A DNA stretch of 64,000 bases, from the NCBI RefSeq assembly GCF_019343455.1, contig NZ_CP049362.1, forward strand, positions 2,914,001 through 2,978,000. The letters run 5' to 3'. A program made the translations under genes and the position numbers. Every line of letters starts with the position of its first letter. Position 1 is the stretch's first letter. Positions 8,941 through 18,276 of the stretch are shown here, one piece after another. This stretch comes from Alcaligenes ammonioxydans (lineage in GTDB: Bacteria > Pseudomonadota > Gammaproteobacteria > Burkholderiales > Burkholderiaceae_B). The notes under the pieces are model-generated. The model did no database searches, was not told the DNA's origin, and was given only the letters and a program-made list of their open reading frames with translations.

Positions 8941-10677
8941 ATGCATGCTAGCCAGTATCACATTAATACCCTGAAAGAAGCGCCTACCGAGGCCGAAGTT
9001 GCCAGCCACCAGCTCATGACGCGCGCCGGCATGATCCGCAAAGCGGCCGGCGGCATCTACACCTATATGCCCATGGGCCTGCGCGTCTTGCGCAAGATTG
9101 AAAACATCATCCGTCAGGAAATGGACCGCTCCGGCGCCATTGAGCTGCTGATGCCTGTGGTCCAGCCTGCCGAGCTCTGGGTAGAGTCGGGCCGATGGGA
9201 GAAATATGGTGACGAACTGCTGCGCATCAAGGATCGTCATCAGCGCGATTTCGTGCTGCAGCCCACCTCCGAAGAAGTCATCACCGACATTGCGCGCAAC
9301 GAGATTCACAGCTGGCGCCAGTTGCCCGTCAATTTCTACCACATTCAAACCAAGTTCCGTGACGAGCGTCGTCCCCGCTTTGGCTTGATGCGCGGCCGCG
9401 AATTCACCATGAAGGACGCCTACTCCTTTGACCGCAACGCCGAGGACGCGCAGGCAAGCTACGACAATATGTACGCAACCTACATGCGCATTTTCGGTCG
9501 TCTGGGCCTGAATTTCCGTGCTGTGGCCGCTGACACGGGCTCCATTGGCGGCTCGCGCAGCCATGAATTCCAGGTTATTGCTGACACGGGCGAGGACTTG
9601 CTGGTCTACAACCCCGACACGGACTACGCTGCCAATATCGAACTGGCCCCTGCTCCTTGCCTGCTGGCCGAACGCGCCGCACCTGGACAGGCGCTGGTCA
9701 AGACAGCCACCCCCGACGCGCCCAAATGCGAGCTGGTTGCCCAGCAACTGGGGCTGGATCTGACCGCCACCGTCAAGTCCGTGGTGCTGGCCACAGAGGT
9801 CGAAGAGGACGGACAGACCAAAACAACAGTCCACCTGCTGCTGGTTCGCGGCGACCATGAAGTCAACGATATCAAGGTCTCCAAGCTGGCTGGCTTTGAA
9901 AAAGGTCACCGTCTGGCAACGGAAGAGGAAATTGTGTCCACTTTTGGCTGCAAGCCTGGCTATCTGGGCCCCATCGGCACGCGCCAGCCTGTGCAAGTGA
10001 TCGCCGACCTGACCGTCGCCAACATGAGCGACTTTGTGTGTGGCGCTAACGAAGAAGGCTTTCACTACACGGGTGTGAACTGGGGACGCGATCTGCCCGA
10101 ACCCATCACGGCGGACCTGCGCAACGTGGTGCACGGCGACCCTGCCCCCGAAGGCGGCAAGCTGGCCATCCAGCGCGGTATTGAAGTGGGCCACGTTTTC
10201 TTCCTGGGTGATGTGTACTCCAAGAAGCTGAACGCCACCTTTTTGGAAACGGATGGTAAACCGGCTGTCATGCAAATGGGCTGTTATGGCATTGGCGTCA
10301 GCCGCATTGCCGCCGCTGCCATCGAGCAAAACCATGATGAACGCGGCATGATCTGGCCTCGCGCCCTGGCCCCCTTTGAAGTGGTGATCTGCCCGATTGG
10401 CTTTACCAAGAGCGATGCCGTGCGCCAGACCGCTACCGACCTGTACAAGCAGCTCAGGGAACAGGGCGTGGATGTCATTCTGGACGACCGCGATGCCCGC
10501 CCCGGCATCATGTTTGCCGACTGGGAGCTGATTGGCGTGCCCTTGCGCATTACCATCGGCGAGCGGGGCCTGAAAGAAGGCGTGGTTGAAATGCAGGCAC
10601 GCCGTGACGCCAGCAGCACCCACGTCCCGGTCGAGCAGATTGCTCAGGTCAGCGTGGAGCGTCTGGCAACACTGTAA
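8941..10677 (+). CDS. proS: Proline--tRNA ligase
   Basis: ProS charges tRNA-Pro in the cytoplasm. The 578-residue protein shows class II synthetase motifs: motif 1 around [19 protein letters not shown], motif 2 in [17 protein letters not shown], and motif 3 in [17 protein letters not shown]. An inserted YbaK-like editing domain lies at roughly residues 225-385 and removes mischarged alanine in bacterial-type ProRS. An anticodon-binding domain ends the protein. ATG 8941 gives the expected N-terminus, [15 protein letters not shown]. It faces rppH and precedes the tol operon. Confidence 0.97.
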   Translation: MHASQYHINTLKEAPTEAEVASHQLMTRAGMIRKAAGGIYTYMPMGLRVLRKIENIIRQEMDRSGAIELLMPVVQPAELWVESGRWEKYGDELLRIKDRHQRDFVLQPTSEEVITDIARNEIHSWRQLPVNFYHIQTKFRDERRPRFGLMRGREFTMKDAYSFDRNAEDAQASYDNMYATYMRIFGRLGLNFRAVAADTGSIGGSRSHEFQVIADTGEDLLVYNPDTDYAANIELAPAPCLLAERAAPGQALVKTATPDAPKCELVAQQLGLDLTATVKSVVLATEVEEDGQTKTTVHLLLVRGDHEVNDIKVSKLAGFEKGHRLATEEEIVSTFGCKPGYLGPIGTRQPVQVIADLTVANMSDFVCGANEEGFHYTGVNWGRDLPEPITADLRNVVHGDPAPEGGKLAIQRGIEVGHVFFLGDVYSKKLNATFLETDGKPAVMQMGCYGIGVSRIAAAAIEQNHDERGMIWPRALAPFEVVICPIGFTKSDAVRQTATDLYKQLREQGVDVILDDRDARPGIMFADWELIGVPLRITIGERGLKEGVVEMQARRDASSTHVPVEQIAQVSVERLATL

Positions 10678-10687
10678 GGACTTCCAG

Positions 10688-10712
10688 CAGGGCAGGCACG
10701 CAGCCTGCCCTG
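10688..10712 (+). terminator. Hairpin after proS, possible weak terminator
   Basis: CAGGGCAGG (10688-10696) pairs perfectly with CCTGCCCTG (10704-10712) around a 7-base loop. No clean T-run follows directly, so termination may be partial and some readthrough into the tol operon is possible. Confidence 0.45.
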
Positions 10713-10742
10713 CCCGTCAACATAAATTCTTTTACGAACGAC

Positions 10743-11168
10743 ATGCTTAATGACAAGTGGGACACCCAGGCTCGGCTTGATATTCGCGTATATTACGAGG
10801 ACACCGATGCCGGCGGGATTGTGTATTACGCCAATTACCTGAAGTTCTTCGAGCGTGCGCGCACGGAGTGGCTCAGAAACCTGGGAGTAAACCAATCGGA
10901 TGTGGCCGAGCAGAATCAACGCCTGTTCGTAGTCAAGAAGGTTGAAATACAATATCTCAAACCTGCCCGGCTCGATGATTTGATCTCGGTGCGCAGCCGC
11001 ATTACCCAGCTGGGTTCGGCTACCATCCATTTCGAACAAGGTGCCCTGCGAGGTGGGGAACTGTTATGCCAAAGCACCATCCAAATTGTTTGCGTTGACG
11101 CCAACACGCTTCGTCCAAGCAAGCTGGACTCTGATTTACGTACCCTCTTGGAAAAGGTTCAGGACTGA
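10743..11168 (+). CDS. ybgC: Tol-Pal-associated acyl-CoA thioesterase YbgC
   Basis: YbgC is a hotdog-fold thioesterase that acts on acyl-CoA or acyl-ACP at the inner membrane and is the usual first gene of the tol operon. The signature YYEDTDAGGIVYYANYLKFFERARTEWLR includes the catalytic aspartate of the 4-hydroxybenzoyl-CoA thioesterase family. The length of 141 residues is typical. Only 2 bases separate it from tolQ, indicating a shared transcript. Confidence 0.95.
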   Translation: MLNDKWDTQARLDIRVYYEDTDAGGIVYYANYLKFFERARTEWLRNLGVNQSDVAEQNQRLFVVKKVEIQYLKPARLDDLISVRSRITQLGSATIHFEQGALRGGELLCQSTIQIVCVDANTLRPSKLDSDLRTLLEKVQD

Positions 11169-11170
11169 CC

Positions 11171-11845
11171 ATGCAAGCTACTAGCGACCTGTCGCTGATT
11201 TCGCTACTTCTCGATGCCAGTATTCCCGTTCAGCTTGTCATGCTGATCCTGCTGGGAATTTCGATTCTCTCGTGGGCCTATATTTTCAGCAAAAGGGCTG
11301 CACTTAAACGCACGCTGGAACAGACCCGCCGTTTCGAGGACGACTTCTGGGCCGGTGGCGATCTGGCCGTGCTTCAGCAATCCATTTCCTCGCGACGTGC
11401 CGAACATGGCGCCCTGGCTCGTATTTTTGAAGCCGGCATGACCGAATTCATCAAGGCGCGTCGCAGCCACAGCTCAGGCCCGGCGCTGCTGGACGGACCA
11501 CGTCGTGCCATGCGCGCCAGCTACCAGCGCGAAATGGATACGCTGGAGACACACCTTAACTTTCTGGCCTCTGCCGGCTCGGTCAGCCCCTACATTGGCT
11601 TGCTGGGCACCGTCTGGGGGATCATGCACGCTTTTATCGGTCTGTCGGGCATGCAGCAGGCCACGCTGGCCTCGGTGGCACCCGGTATTGCCGAAGCGCT
11701 GATCGCCACAGCGATTGGCCTGTTTGCTGCCATCCCTGCCGTGGTGGCCTACAACCGCTTTACCAATGAGCTCGATCGTATCTCGATCCGCTTTGACAGC
11801 TTTATCGACGAATTCCTGAACATCTTGCAGCGGCAGGTGAACTGA
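11171..11845 (+). CDS. tolQ: Tol-Pal system protein TolQ
   Basis: TolQ is the proton-channel subunit that, with TolR, energises TolA during outer-membrane constriction at division. Three membrane helices are visible, near residues 17-37, 134-158 and 170-192. The second and third carry the conserved YIGLLGTVWGIMHAF and ATAIGLFAAIPAVVAYN motifs of the TolQ/ExbB/MotA family. Its length of 224 residues is normal. The stop codon overlaps the tolR start by one base (TGATG). Confidence 0.96.
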   Translation: MQATSDLSLISLLLDASIPVQLVMLILLGISILSWAYIFSKRAALKRTLEQTRRFEDDFWAGGDLAVLQQSISSRRAEHGALARIFEAGMTEFIKARRSHSSGPALLDGPRRAMRASYQREMDTLETHLNFLASAGSVSPYIGLLGTVWGIMHAFIGLSGMQQATLASVAPGIAEALIATAIGLFAAIPAVVAYNRFTNELDRISIRFDSFIDEFLNILQRQVN

Positions 11846-12291
11846 TGCCATCGATGCGTGGAAGCACCGGCCGTCATGGCCGTCGCATGAAAAACGAAAT
11901 CAACGTCGTCCCTTATATCGACGTGATGCTGGTGCTGCTGGTGATCTTCATGGTTACCGCTCCCATGATTACCCCCGGCCTGGTAGAGCTACCCTCGGTT
12001 GGCCAAGCCTCCGAAGTGCCTGCCAAACCCGTGGAGATTCAGGTTGATAAGGACGGCAAGCTGGCCATACGCTTGCGCGATGCGGGCTCCGAGTTCATGA
12101 ACATCGAAAAGTCCACATTGCTCAGTGAAGTGCGCTCGCGCATGCAAGCCGACAGCCCGGTTGTCATTGCCGCCGACGGCAAGGTTCCCTACGAGACCGT
12201 CATGGGCTTGATGGATGAACTGCGCTCCAATGGCATCAACCGCCTTGGTCTGATCGTCGATCGCAACAGCGATCCTGACGCTCGCAAATAA
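11845..12291 (+). CDS. tolR: Tol-Pal system protein TolR
   Basis: TolR is the ExbD-like partner of TolQ. After a short cytoplasmic N-terminus (MKNEINVVPYIDVMLVLLVIFMV) there is one membrane helix containing the conserved proton-carrying aspartate (YIDVML). A periplasmic domain follows with VIAADGKVPYETVMGLMDELR. Its 148 residues match the family. Translational coupling to tolQ is evident from the overlapping stop and start. Confidence 0.96.
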   Translation: MPSMRGSTGRHGRRMKNEINVVPYIDVMLVLLVIFMVTAPMITPGLVELPSVGQASEVPAKPVEIQVDKDGKLAIRLRDAGSEFMNIEKSTLLSEVRSRMQADSPVVIAADGKVPYETVMGLMDELRSNGINRLGLIVDRNSDPDARK

Positions 12292-12341
12292 TCTCTGGCC
12301 GGATAGCGTGTTCGCCATCCGGCGCGAAAAACCTGAACTGA

Positions 12342-13466
12342 ATGAAGCACAGAACACGCAATACCCGCAATCAGGCGCTGCGCTCGCCTGAGCAAAAGGA
12401 AGATCGGCGCGGCCTGCTCATCGCCCTGGGTCTGCACGGGCTGTTGCTGCTCGCCATTTTTGCCGGCGCCTTTTTTTCTGCGCCCAAAACACCCAATGCG
12501 GTCCAGGTCGAATTGTGGATGGACGGTGTTGCGCCTGATGCAGCCGTCAATGCCGACCCGCAAGCTCCTGAGGCCGAAGCCGAGCCGCCGCCCGAACCCG
12601 AGCCTGAGCCAGCGCCTGAACCCGAACCCACGCCCGAGCCAAAACCCGAGCCGCCTCCGGCGCCCAAACCACCTCCCGAGCCTGCCAAGGTCACTCCTCC
12701 TGCCGAACCCGAAGTAGATCCTGAGATCGCTTTGGAACAGGCTCGCAAGGAGCGCGAGAAAAAAGAGCGTGAGGAAAAACTGGAGCAGGAGCGACAGGAA
12801 AAGCAACGCCAGGAAAAGCTGGCAGCGGAACGTCGTGAGCGCGAGCAGAAGGAAAAGCAGGAGCAGGAACGCAAGGAAAAAGCGGAAGCTGAGGCCAAAG
12901 CCAAGGCTGAGGCCGAGCGCAAGGCCAAAGCAGAAGCCGAGACTAAAGCCAAGGCCGAAGCCGAGCGTAAAGCCAAAGCAGAAGCCGAGGCCAAGGCCAA
13001 GGCAGACGCTGAAGCCAAAGCCAAAGCCGAGGCTGAACGCAAGGCCCGTGCGCAGGCTGCTGCCAAAGCCAAGGCAGATGCTGAACGCAAGGCCAAGGAA
13101 GAAGCCTTCCGTCGCGCCATGCGCGAAGGCGCTCCTGGCCGCCCCGGTGGTACCGCAGACCGCAATCAGGCCGGTGGCGGCGGTGGTGATGGTGGCTACG
13201 CTGCCAAGGTGCGCGCCTGCGTGCAGCCTGGCGTGGTCTACAGCACCCCGCCCCGCTCTGAAGTACGTGGCAACCCCGCACTGCTGTATCGCGTGGACCT
13301 GAACGCCGATGGCACGCCCAATCGCGTTCAAATCAAACGATCGTCCGGCATCGCGCAGTTCGATGATGCCGTATCCAAGGGTCTTGCCCGGTGCAGCCCT
13401 TTCCCCAAACCGCCTAGCGGGCAGTATCCATCGTATATTGATGGCGAATACCGCATGTTCGATTAA
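12342..13466 (+). CDS. tolA: Cell envelope integrity protein TolA
   Basis: TolA spans the periplasm from the TolQR motor to Pal and TolB. A single membrane anchor lies near residues 24-46. A proline/glutamate-rich segment follows (PEPEPEPAPEPEPTPEP), then a long lysine/alanine/glutamate helix built of repeated KAKAEAERKAKAEAE units (about residues 130-260). A glycine-rich hinge (NQAGGGGGDGGY) leads to a TonB-like C-terminal domain with DLNADGTPNRVQIKRSSG. At 374 residues it is slightly shorter than the E. coli protein. The strong repeat bias creates long meaningless frames on the opposite strand. Confidence 0.93.
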   Translation: MKHRTRNTRNQALRSPEQKEDRRGLLIALGLHGLLLLAIFAGAFFSAPKTPNAVQVELWMDGVAPDAAVNADPQAPEAEAEPPPEPEPEPAPEPEPTPEPKPEPPPAPKPPPEPAKVTPPAEPEVDPEIALEQARKEREKKEREEKLEQERQEKQRQEKLAAERREREQKEKQEQERKEKAEAEAKAKAEAERKAKAEAETKAKAEAERKAKAEAEAKAKADAEAKAKAEAERKARAQAAAKAKADAERKAKEEAFRRAMREGAPGRPGGTADRNQAGGGGGDGGYAAKVRACVQPGVVYSTPPRSEVRGNPALLYRVDLNADGTPNRVQIKRSSGIAQFDDAVSKGLARCSPFPKPPSGQYPSYIDGEYRMFD

Positions 13467-13481
13467 TCAGGAGATTGCATA

Positions 13482-14792
13482 ATGACCGCCGCTACCCCTG
13501 CCCTGGCGACCTTAGGTCGTCATTGGCGCGCCACGGCCACTGGAGCGTTTGCCCTGGCTGCTGGCATGTTCGCCAGCCAACCGGCCCAGGCCCAACTGCG
13601 GGTTGATATATCGGGTGTGGGTGCTACCCAGTACCCCATCGCGATCGCCGATTTTGCTGACAACCCTGCCAGTCAATCCCTGGCCGAAGTGATCCGCGCC
13701 GACCTGACTCGTTCGGGTCAATTCCAATTGATCAATGCCACCGGTGCTGCCTTGAATGCGGAAAGCACCATTGCTTACGACGAGTGGCGCAATCGTGGTG
13801 CCGACTATCTGGCCTATGGCTCGGTCACTCAAGCCGGCGGCCAATATTCCGTCAGCTATCGCCTGGTGGACTCGGTCCGCCAGACCCAGCTCGATGGTGT
13901 GGCGTTTGCGGGCAGCGAGAAAGAACTGCGCCGCATTTCCCATCAAATTGCAGACCGGATCTATGAAAAAATTACGGGCGTACGGGGCGTTTTTTCGACC
14001 CGCCTCGCCTATGTGTTGCAAACAGGCAACAATTACGAGTTACAAATTGCTGACGCTGACGGCCAAAATCCGCAGGTAATGTTGCGTTCTCGACACTCAA
14101 TCATCTCTCCCGCCTGGTCTCCAGACGGGAAAAAACTGGCTTATGTGAGCTTCGAGAACGACAAACCTGTTGTATATGTGCAAACCTTGGCCACCGGTCA
14201 TCGTGAGCCACTGGCTAATTTCAAGGGGAATAACAGTAGCCCTGCCTGGTCGCCAAACGGCAATCAGCTTGCTGTTGTGCTCTCCAGAGACGGTATTTCG
14301 CAGATTTACACGATAAATGCAGACGGTTCGGGCTTGCGTCGCGTGATGCGTTCACCTCTGATCGATACTGAACCGAGTTTTACGCCCGATGGCAACTCCC
14401 TTGTGTTTGTGAGCGATCGTGGTGGCGCTCCGAACATTTACAAAGTGAGTCTGGGTGGTGACGATGCGCAACGCATAACCTTCAACGGGAGTTACAATAT
14501 TTCACCGGAGGTCTCTGCAGACGGTACTAGGCTTGTATACGTCACACGCAGAAACGGTGCTTTCCGAATTGCCATTCAAGATATGGCATCAGGAGCAGAG
14601 CAACTGCTGACGACAGGTCCCGACGATCAGTCTCCGAGTTTCGCCCCTAATGGGATGCAGATCTTATATAGTTCTGTTCAGGGGGGCCGCAGTGTCCTAG
14701 CTGTGACATCCGTGGACGGTCGCGTTCGTCAGACCCTCTCGTCTTTGAATGGCAAAGTACGCGAACCCACCTGGGGACCATTTACCAACTGA
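13482..14792 (+). CDS. tolB: Tol-Pal system beta-propeller protein TolB
   Basis: TolB is a periplasmic protein that shuttles between Pal and TolA. An N-terminal signal peptide ends near AQAQ (residues 35-38). A small alpha/beta domain (ADFADNPASQSLAEVIRADL) precedes a six-bladed propeller made of repeats such as SPAWSPDGKKLAYVSFE, SPAWSPNGNQLAVVLS and EPSFTPDGNSLVFVSDRGG. Its length of 436 residues is typical. It follows tolA by 15 bases with an AGGAG-like site and precedes pal. Confidence 0.96.
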   Translation: MTAATPALATLGRHWRATATGAFALAAGMFASQPAQAQLRVDISGVGATQYPIAIADFADNPASQSLAEVIRADLTRSGQFQLINATGAALNAESTIAYDEWRNRGADYLAYGSVTQAGGQYSVSYRLVDSVRQTQLDGVAFAGSEKELRRISHQIADRIYEKITGVRGVFSTRLAYVLQTGNNYELQIADADGQNPQVMLRSRHSIISPAWSPDGKKLAYVSFENDKPVVYVQTLATGHREPLANFKGNNSSPAWSPNGNQLAVVLSRDGISQIYTINADGSGLRRVMRSPLIDTEPSFTPDGNSLVFVSDRGGAPNIYKVSLGGDDAQRITFNGSYNISPEVSADGTRLVYVTRRNGAFRIAIQDMASGAEQLLTTGPDDQSPSFAPNGMQILYSSVQGGRSVLAVTSVDGRVRQTLSSLNGKVREPTWGPFTN

Positions 14793-14826
14793 CATCCTGT
14801 GTGACTCTTTTTCAAAAGGAATTCAA

Positions 14827-15330
14827 ATGAGCTCGCGCATTCTTAAAAGTCTTTCCCTCGCCGTTATGGCTGCTGCCCTTGCTGCTTGCAGCTCGGTTCC
14901 TCTGGATCAATCTGGCTCCGGTTCAACCGGCGGTACTGGATCGGACTCTGCCAGCGCAGGCCAGATCATGGACCCATTCAACCCTCAAAGCCCACTGGCA
15001 CAACAGCGCTCGGTGTACTTTGATTACGACAGCTACGTCGTTAACGAGCAGTACCGTAGCCTGGTGGAAATGCACGCTTCGTACCTGAGCAGCCATCCTC
15101 AGCAAACCGTGCGCATCGAAGGTAATACCGACGAGCGTGGCGGTGCCGAGTACAACTTGGCTCTGGGTCAGCGTCGTTCCGACGCCGTTGCACGCATGCT
15201 GGGTCTGCTGGGCGTGAGCAACAGCCAGATCGAAGCAGTGAGCTTTGGTAAAGAGCGTCCAAAAGCCTTGGGTAACACCGAAGCTGATTACGCTGAAAAC
15301 CGTCGCGCAGACATCGTTTACCAACGATAA
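14827..15330 (+). CDS. pal: Peptidoglycan-associated lipoprotein Pal
   Basis: Pal is an outer-membrane lipoprotein whose OmpA-like domain binds peptidoglycan. The start at 14827 is preceded by AAAAGGAA and gives a lipoprotein signal with lipobox LAAC, the lipidated cysteine being residue 21. A longer in-frame start at 14749 would bury the signal peptide and is rejected. The OmpA domain shows VYFDYDSYVV, RIEGNTDERGGAEYNLALGQRRSDAV and ENRRADIVYQR. Its length of 167 residues is typical. Confidence 0.96.
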   Translation: MSSRILKSLSLAVMAAALAACSSVPLDQSGSGSTGGTGSDSASAGQIMDPFNPQSPLAQQRSVYFDYDSYVVNEQYRSLVEMHASYLSSHPQQTVRIEGNTDERGGAEYNLALGQRRSDAVARMLGLLGVSNSQIEAVSFGKERPKALGNTEADYAENRRADIVYQR

Positions 15331-15353
15331 TTTCTGCATCGACCAAGTGGTTC

Positions 15354-15389
15354 CGACGCCGTGGCGGTAGTTAACGCCGCGGCGTTTTT
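15354..15389 (+). terminator. Terminator after pal
   Basis: ACGCCGTGGCG (15354-15364) pairs with CGCCGCGGCGT (15373-15383) around an 8-base loop, followed by a run of seven T residues. It probably ends or attenuates the tol-pal transcript before cpoB. Confidence 0.9.
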
Positions 15390-15546
15390 TTATCGGCAGC
15401 ATGCCCGAGCCACTGAAAATTCGTTATGCTGGACACCGGGCTCGCCAGGCCGGCGCAAAGCCCCAGGATGACAGCCCCCACAGAGGGGAGCCCTGCAGGC
15501 AGGGAGCCTGCGCACTGCGGATGCACATTTTTTAACGGACTTCACT

Positions 15547-16236
15547 ATGCACGCTTATAAAAAGCCTTTTCGTCTCGCGACCGTCGCTCTGCTGGCGACG
15601 GCCGCCCTGTTTGCCAGCCTGCCGGCCAAGGCCTTTGCCGATGACGAGGCCCGACGCGCCATTTTGGAGCTGCGGCAGCAAATTCGTCAGATGAACGAGC
15701 AAAACACCCAGGCTCGTCTGCAATTGGCCGATCAAATTGATATGCTGCGCTCCGAGGTAGTGACTCTGCGCGGTCAGGTCGAGAAACTGAGCTGGCAAGC
15801 CAGCACCCAGGGTCAGAACACTACTGCCGCTCCGGGCCCCCAAAGCCCGCAAGCCGCTGACCCACAAGAACAAGCCGTATTCGATAGCGCCATGGATGCC
15901 TACCGGGCAGGTCAATACAAACCTGCCGCGGATGCCTTTGCCAGCTTTCTCGCCGCCTACCCCACCAGCGTTCTGGCAGACGAGGTTCGCTTTTACGAAG
16001 GCAGCAGCCTGTACGCCATCAAGAGCTTTAAAACCTCCATCCAGAAGCTGCAGGCTTTTGTGAAGGCTTCGCCCCAAAGCCCCCGCGCTGCCGATGCTCT
16101 GATGGTCACGGCCTCCAGTCAGATTGAGCTGAACGACCTGAGCGGCGCCAAGACCACGTTACAGCGCATTGTGAAAGACTATCCACAATCGGAAGCAGCC
16201 GAGACGGCCCGCAGCCGCCTGAAGCTGCTGGAATAG
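15547..16236 (+). CDS. cpoB: Cell division coordinator CpoB (YbgF)
   Basis: CpoB is a periplasmic protein that links the Tol machine with PBP1B-dependent peptidoglycan synthesis. A signal peptide (residues 1-29) ends at AKAFA. A trimerising coiled coil follows (LELRQQIRQMNEQNTQARLQL), then a linker and three TPR units such as FDSAMDAYRAGQYKPAADAF. At 229 residues it is close to the family norm. It lies 216 bases behind pal, past a terminator, so it may have its own promoter or depend on readthrough. Confidence 0.92.
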   Translation: MHAYKKPFRLATVALLATAALFASLPAKAFADDEARRAILELRQQIRQMNEQNTQARLQLADQIDMLRSEVVTLRGQVEKLSWQASTQGQNTTAAPGPQSPQAADPQEQAVFDSAMDAYRAGQYKPAADAFASFLAAYPTSVLADEVRFYEGSSLYAIKSFKTSIQKLQAFVKASPQSPRAADALMVTASSQIELNDLSGAKTTLQRIVKDYPQSEAAETARSRLKLLE

Positions 16237-16260
16237 TCCTCCCAGCGCGTAAAGCCATAC

Positions 16261-16290
16261 GGACCGGGTTCAGACCCGGTCTGTTTTTTT
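16261..16290 (+). terminator. Terminator after cpoB
   Basis: GACCGGGT pairs with ACCCGGTC around the loop TCAG (stem 16262-16281), followed by TG and seven T residues. It closes the Tol-Pal region. Confidence 0.9.
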
Positions 16291-16325
16291 CAGGCATTAG
16301 CCCTGCCTGCTAACGATTGCTTGCC

Positions 16326-17132
16326 ATGACAGACCCTTTTGCCGATTTCTCCACGCTTGAACTGACCGTCCAAGGCTATCGCCACACTTTCGTCGATCAG
16401 GGCCAGGGTGCGCCCGTTTTGCTCATTCACGGTTCCCTGTGCGATTGGCGCTACTGGCGCTGGCAGATTCCCGCTTTTGCCGCTCAGCGCCGGGTTCTGG
16501 CTCCCAGTCTGCGCTCTTATTGGCCGGGTGTGCCCAGCCCCGGCAACTTCAGCACGGCGCGACACGCCCAGGACCTGCAGGCCCTGCTGGATCAGCATAT
16601 TCCTGATGAGAAAGTGCATATCGTGGGGCACTCTCGCGGGGGGCATGTAGCCCTGCTGCTGGCTCAAAGGATGCCCGAGCAAGTGGCCAGCCTGACCTTG
16701 GCCGACCCCGGCTTTCCGACTCCTGGTGCGTATTCGTACGCTCCCTTGTTCCAGCAAGTGGCCGAACGCCTGGAACAGGGCGACCGTGATGGCGCCATGG
16801 CTCTGTTTGTGGATACGGTTAATGGCTCAGGGACCTGGAAGCAAATGACGCGCTGGTTCCGCGAGATGATTCAGGACAACGCCCACACCATGCTGGATCA
16901 GCAGCAAGAGCCCCATCAAGGTCCGGACCTGGAATGGCTCAAGCAAATGGATGCGCCCCTGAGCTTCATCACGGGCGAAAATAGCCCCACGCGCTACCAC
17001 CATTGTATGGACATCATTCGTCAGCACCGACGCGAAGACCAGATGCACCGCATCCCGCTGGCCGCCCACGGCATGAATCTGGCTAATCCCAAAGCCTTCA
17101 ACCAAGCGGTGCTGGACGCGCTGCAGGCCTGA
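16326..17132 (+). CDS. Alpha/beta hydrolase
   Basis: This 268-residue cytoplasmic hydrolase of the alpha/beta fold has the nucleophile elbow GHSRGG, the oxyanion-hole region LLIHGSLCDWRYW and a C-terminal histidine in AAHGMNLANP. ATG 16326 is preferred to the TTG nine bases upstream. The substrate cannot be deduced; related proteins include esterases, haloperoxidase-like and C-C bond hydrolases. It is a single gene between two terminator-bounded units. Confidence 0.8.
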   Translation: MTDPFADFSTLELTVQGYRHTFVDQGQGAPVLLIHGSLCDWRYWRWQIPAFAAQRRVLAPSLRSYWPGVPSPGNFSTARHAQDLQALLDQHIPDEKVHIVGHSRGGHVALLLAQRMPEQVASLTLADPGFPTPGAYSYAPLFQQVAERLEQGDRDGAMALFVDTVNGSGTWKQMTRWFREMIQDNAHTMLDQQQEPHQGPDLEWLKQMDAPLSFITGENSPTRYHHCMDIIRQHRREDQMHRIPLAAHGMNLANPKAFNQAVLDALQA

Positions 17133-17198
17133 AGCCCAATGGAAAACTGGCCGCATGCCGCGACCAGCTCCCGGTTTCCAGCCAAACGTTCAATGCGT

Positions 17199-17690
17199 TC
17201 AATACTCCTGTGTCTTGGCAGGACGCAACTCGCACTCGGCCTGAACCTGAGTATCGTCCGACAAATGCAGACTCAAGATGATGCGCTCGCCCAAGGCCAA
17301 ATCCTCTTTGGCCTGACCCAGCATCACATGGAAAGCCCCCGGCTTCAGGCTCAATGTTCCGCCCGCCGGGATCTGCACCTCGGAGACATGAGACATGCGC
17401 GCCATGCCCTGGTTCTCGCTAGTTTGATGCAGCATCACATGCCCAAAGGACAGTGAGCTGGCTCCTGTCACGGCGACGGACTGCTCACCCTTGTTCTCCA
17501 ACTCCAGATAGGCGGCCGAAGGGGTGGGCTTGGGCAGCAGGCGCACCCAACATTGGCTGGCATGTACCTGAGTGCTTAAAGCGCGTACCGGTTCAGGCTT
17601 GCCATGACCGTGCCCGTCGTGCCCTTGCGCCATCACCGTGCCGGTCGATGCCAGCAAACCCAAGGCCAGAACAACAATGCTGCGTTTCAT
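17199..17690 (-). CDS. Periplasmic copper chaperone PCu(A)C
   Basis: PCu(A)C proteins bind Cu(I) in the periplasm and help deliver copper to the CuA and CuB sites of cytochrome oxidase. A signal peptide spans residues 1-22 (MKRSIVVLALGLLASTGTVMAQ). It is followed by a His-rich GHDGHGHGK stretch and then the copper-binding pattern with HVML, Met residues in GMARM, and HVMLG some 20 residues later. Its 163 residues fit the family. No Sco or oxidase gene lies next to it. The His-rich N-terminus may be an extra metal site. Confidence 0.85.
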   Translation of the reverse strand: MKRSIVVLALGLLASTGTVMAQGHDGHGHGKPEPVRALSTQVHASQCWVRLLPKPTPSAAYLELENKGEQSVAVTGASSLSFGHVMLHQTSENQGMARMSHVSEVQIPAGGTLSLKPGAFHVMLGQAKEDLALGERIILSLHLSDDTQVQAECELRPAKTQEY

Positions 17691-17835
17691 GATGCTCCTC
17701 GCTTCTTTGTGATTGTTTGGAATTGGTCCTGCTCTATTGGCACAGGTGTCGAACTACCCCGATACGCAGGACGATCTGATACAGTACCAGCCAGTATGCC
17801 TTTCTTACAACGGCCCTCTTTTCAGTGACGACGTC

Positions 17836-18273
17836 ATGACCCGCACACATTCTGCACCCGAGCCTAAAATCGATATTGTCCAGTTTCGTGATCTTCTAGA
17901 GCGTCTCCATCCTTTTGCCGCCGTTCTGGGAATTGATGTGGTGCATATTGGTCATGACAATGCCTGTTTGCGTTTGCCTGAGCGCAACGCCCACCAACGC
18001 ATGGGAGGCATGGTGGCAGGCCCTATGCTGATGGGGCTGGCGGACCTGGCTTTGTATGCCGCTGTGGTGGGCGCGACCGGCAATCCAGATGCCGTTACCT
18101 CCAGCCTGACCATCAACTTCCTGCGCAAGGCCCCACCGGGCGACATTCTGGCTCATGCCCGAATTCATAAGACAGGCCGCACCTGTGCGGGCGATGTGCT
18201 GCTGGAGCCGGCCAACGGTGGCCCGGCAGTAGCCCAAGTGATCAGCACCTGGTCTTTGCCGCGCATCCAATAA
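17836..18273 (+). CDS. PaaI-family hotdog thioesterase
   Basis: The 145-residue protein has the hotdog signature NAHQRMGGMVAGPMLMGLADLALYAAV and SLTINFLRKAPPGDILAHARI, typical of PaaI/YigI-type acyl-CoA thioesterases. ATG 17836 gives the usual length. Extension to 17713 adds about 40 residues with no family counterpart. Its stop is 3 bases before the MATE gene, so the two are likely co-transcribed. The physiological acyl-CoA is unknown. Confidence 0.83.
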   Translation: MTRTHSAPEPKIDIVQFRDLLERLHPFAAVLGIDVVHIGHDNACLRLPERNAHQRMGGMVAGPMLMGLADLALYAAVVGATGNPDAVTSSLTINFLRKAPPGDILAHARIHKTGRTCAGDVLLEPANGGPAVAQVISTWSLPRIQ

Positions 18274-18276
18274 ACC

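Noticed and set aside
8914-10623. Long minus-strand open frame (569 codons) opposite proS
   Set aside because: It mirrors proS on the other strand, lacks any domain, and arises from GC-rich codon bias; proS is unambiguous.
12880-13090. Repetitive DNA in tolA considered as a tandem-repeat array
   Set aside because: The repeats are in frame and encode the normal helical domain of TolA.
12189-13331. Minus-strand open frame rich in Leu, Gly and Phe opposite tolA
   Set aside because: It reflects the repetitive Lys/Ala/Glu codons of tolA and is not a membrane protein gene.
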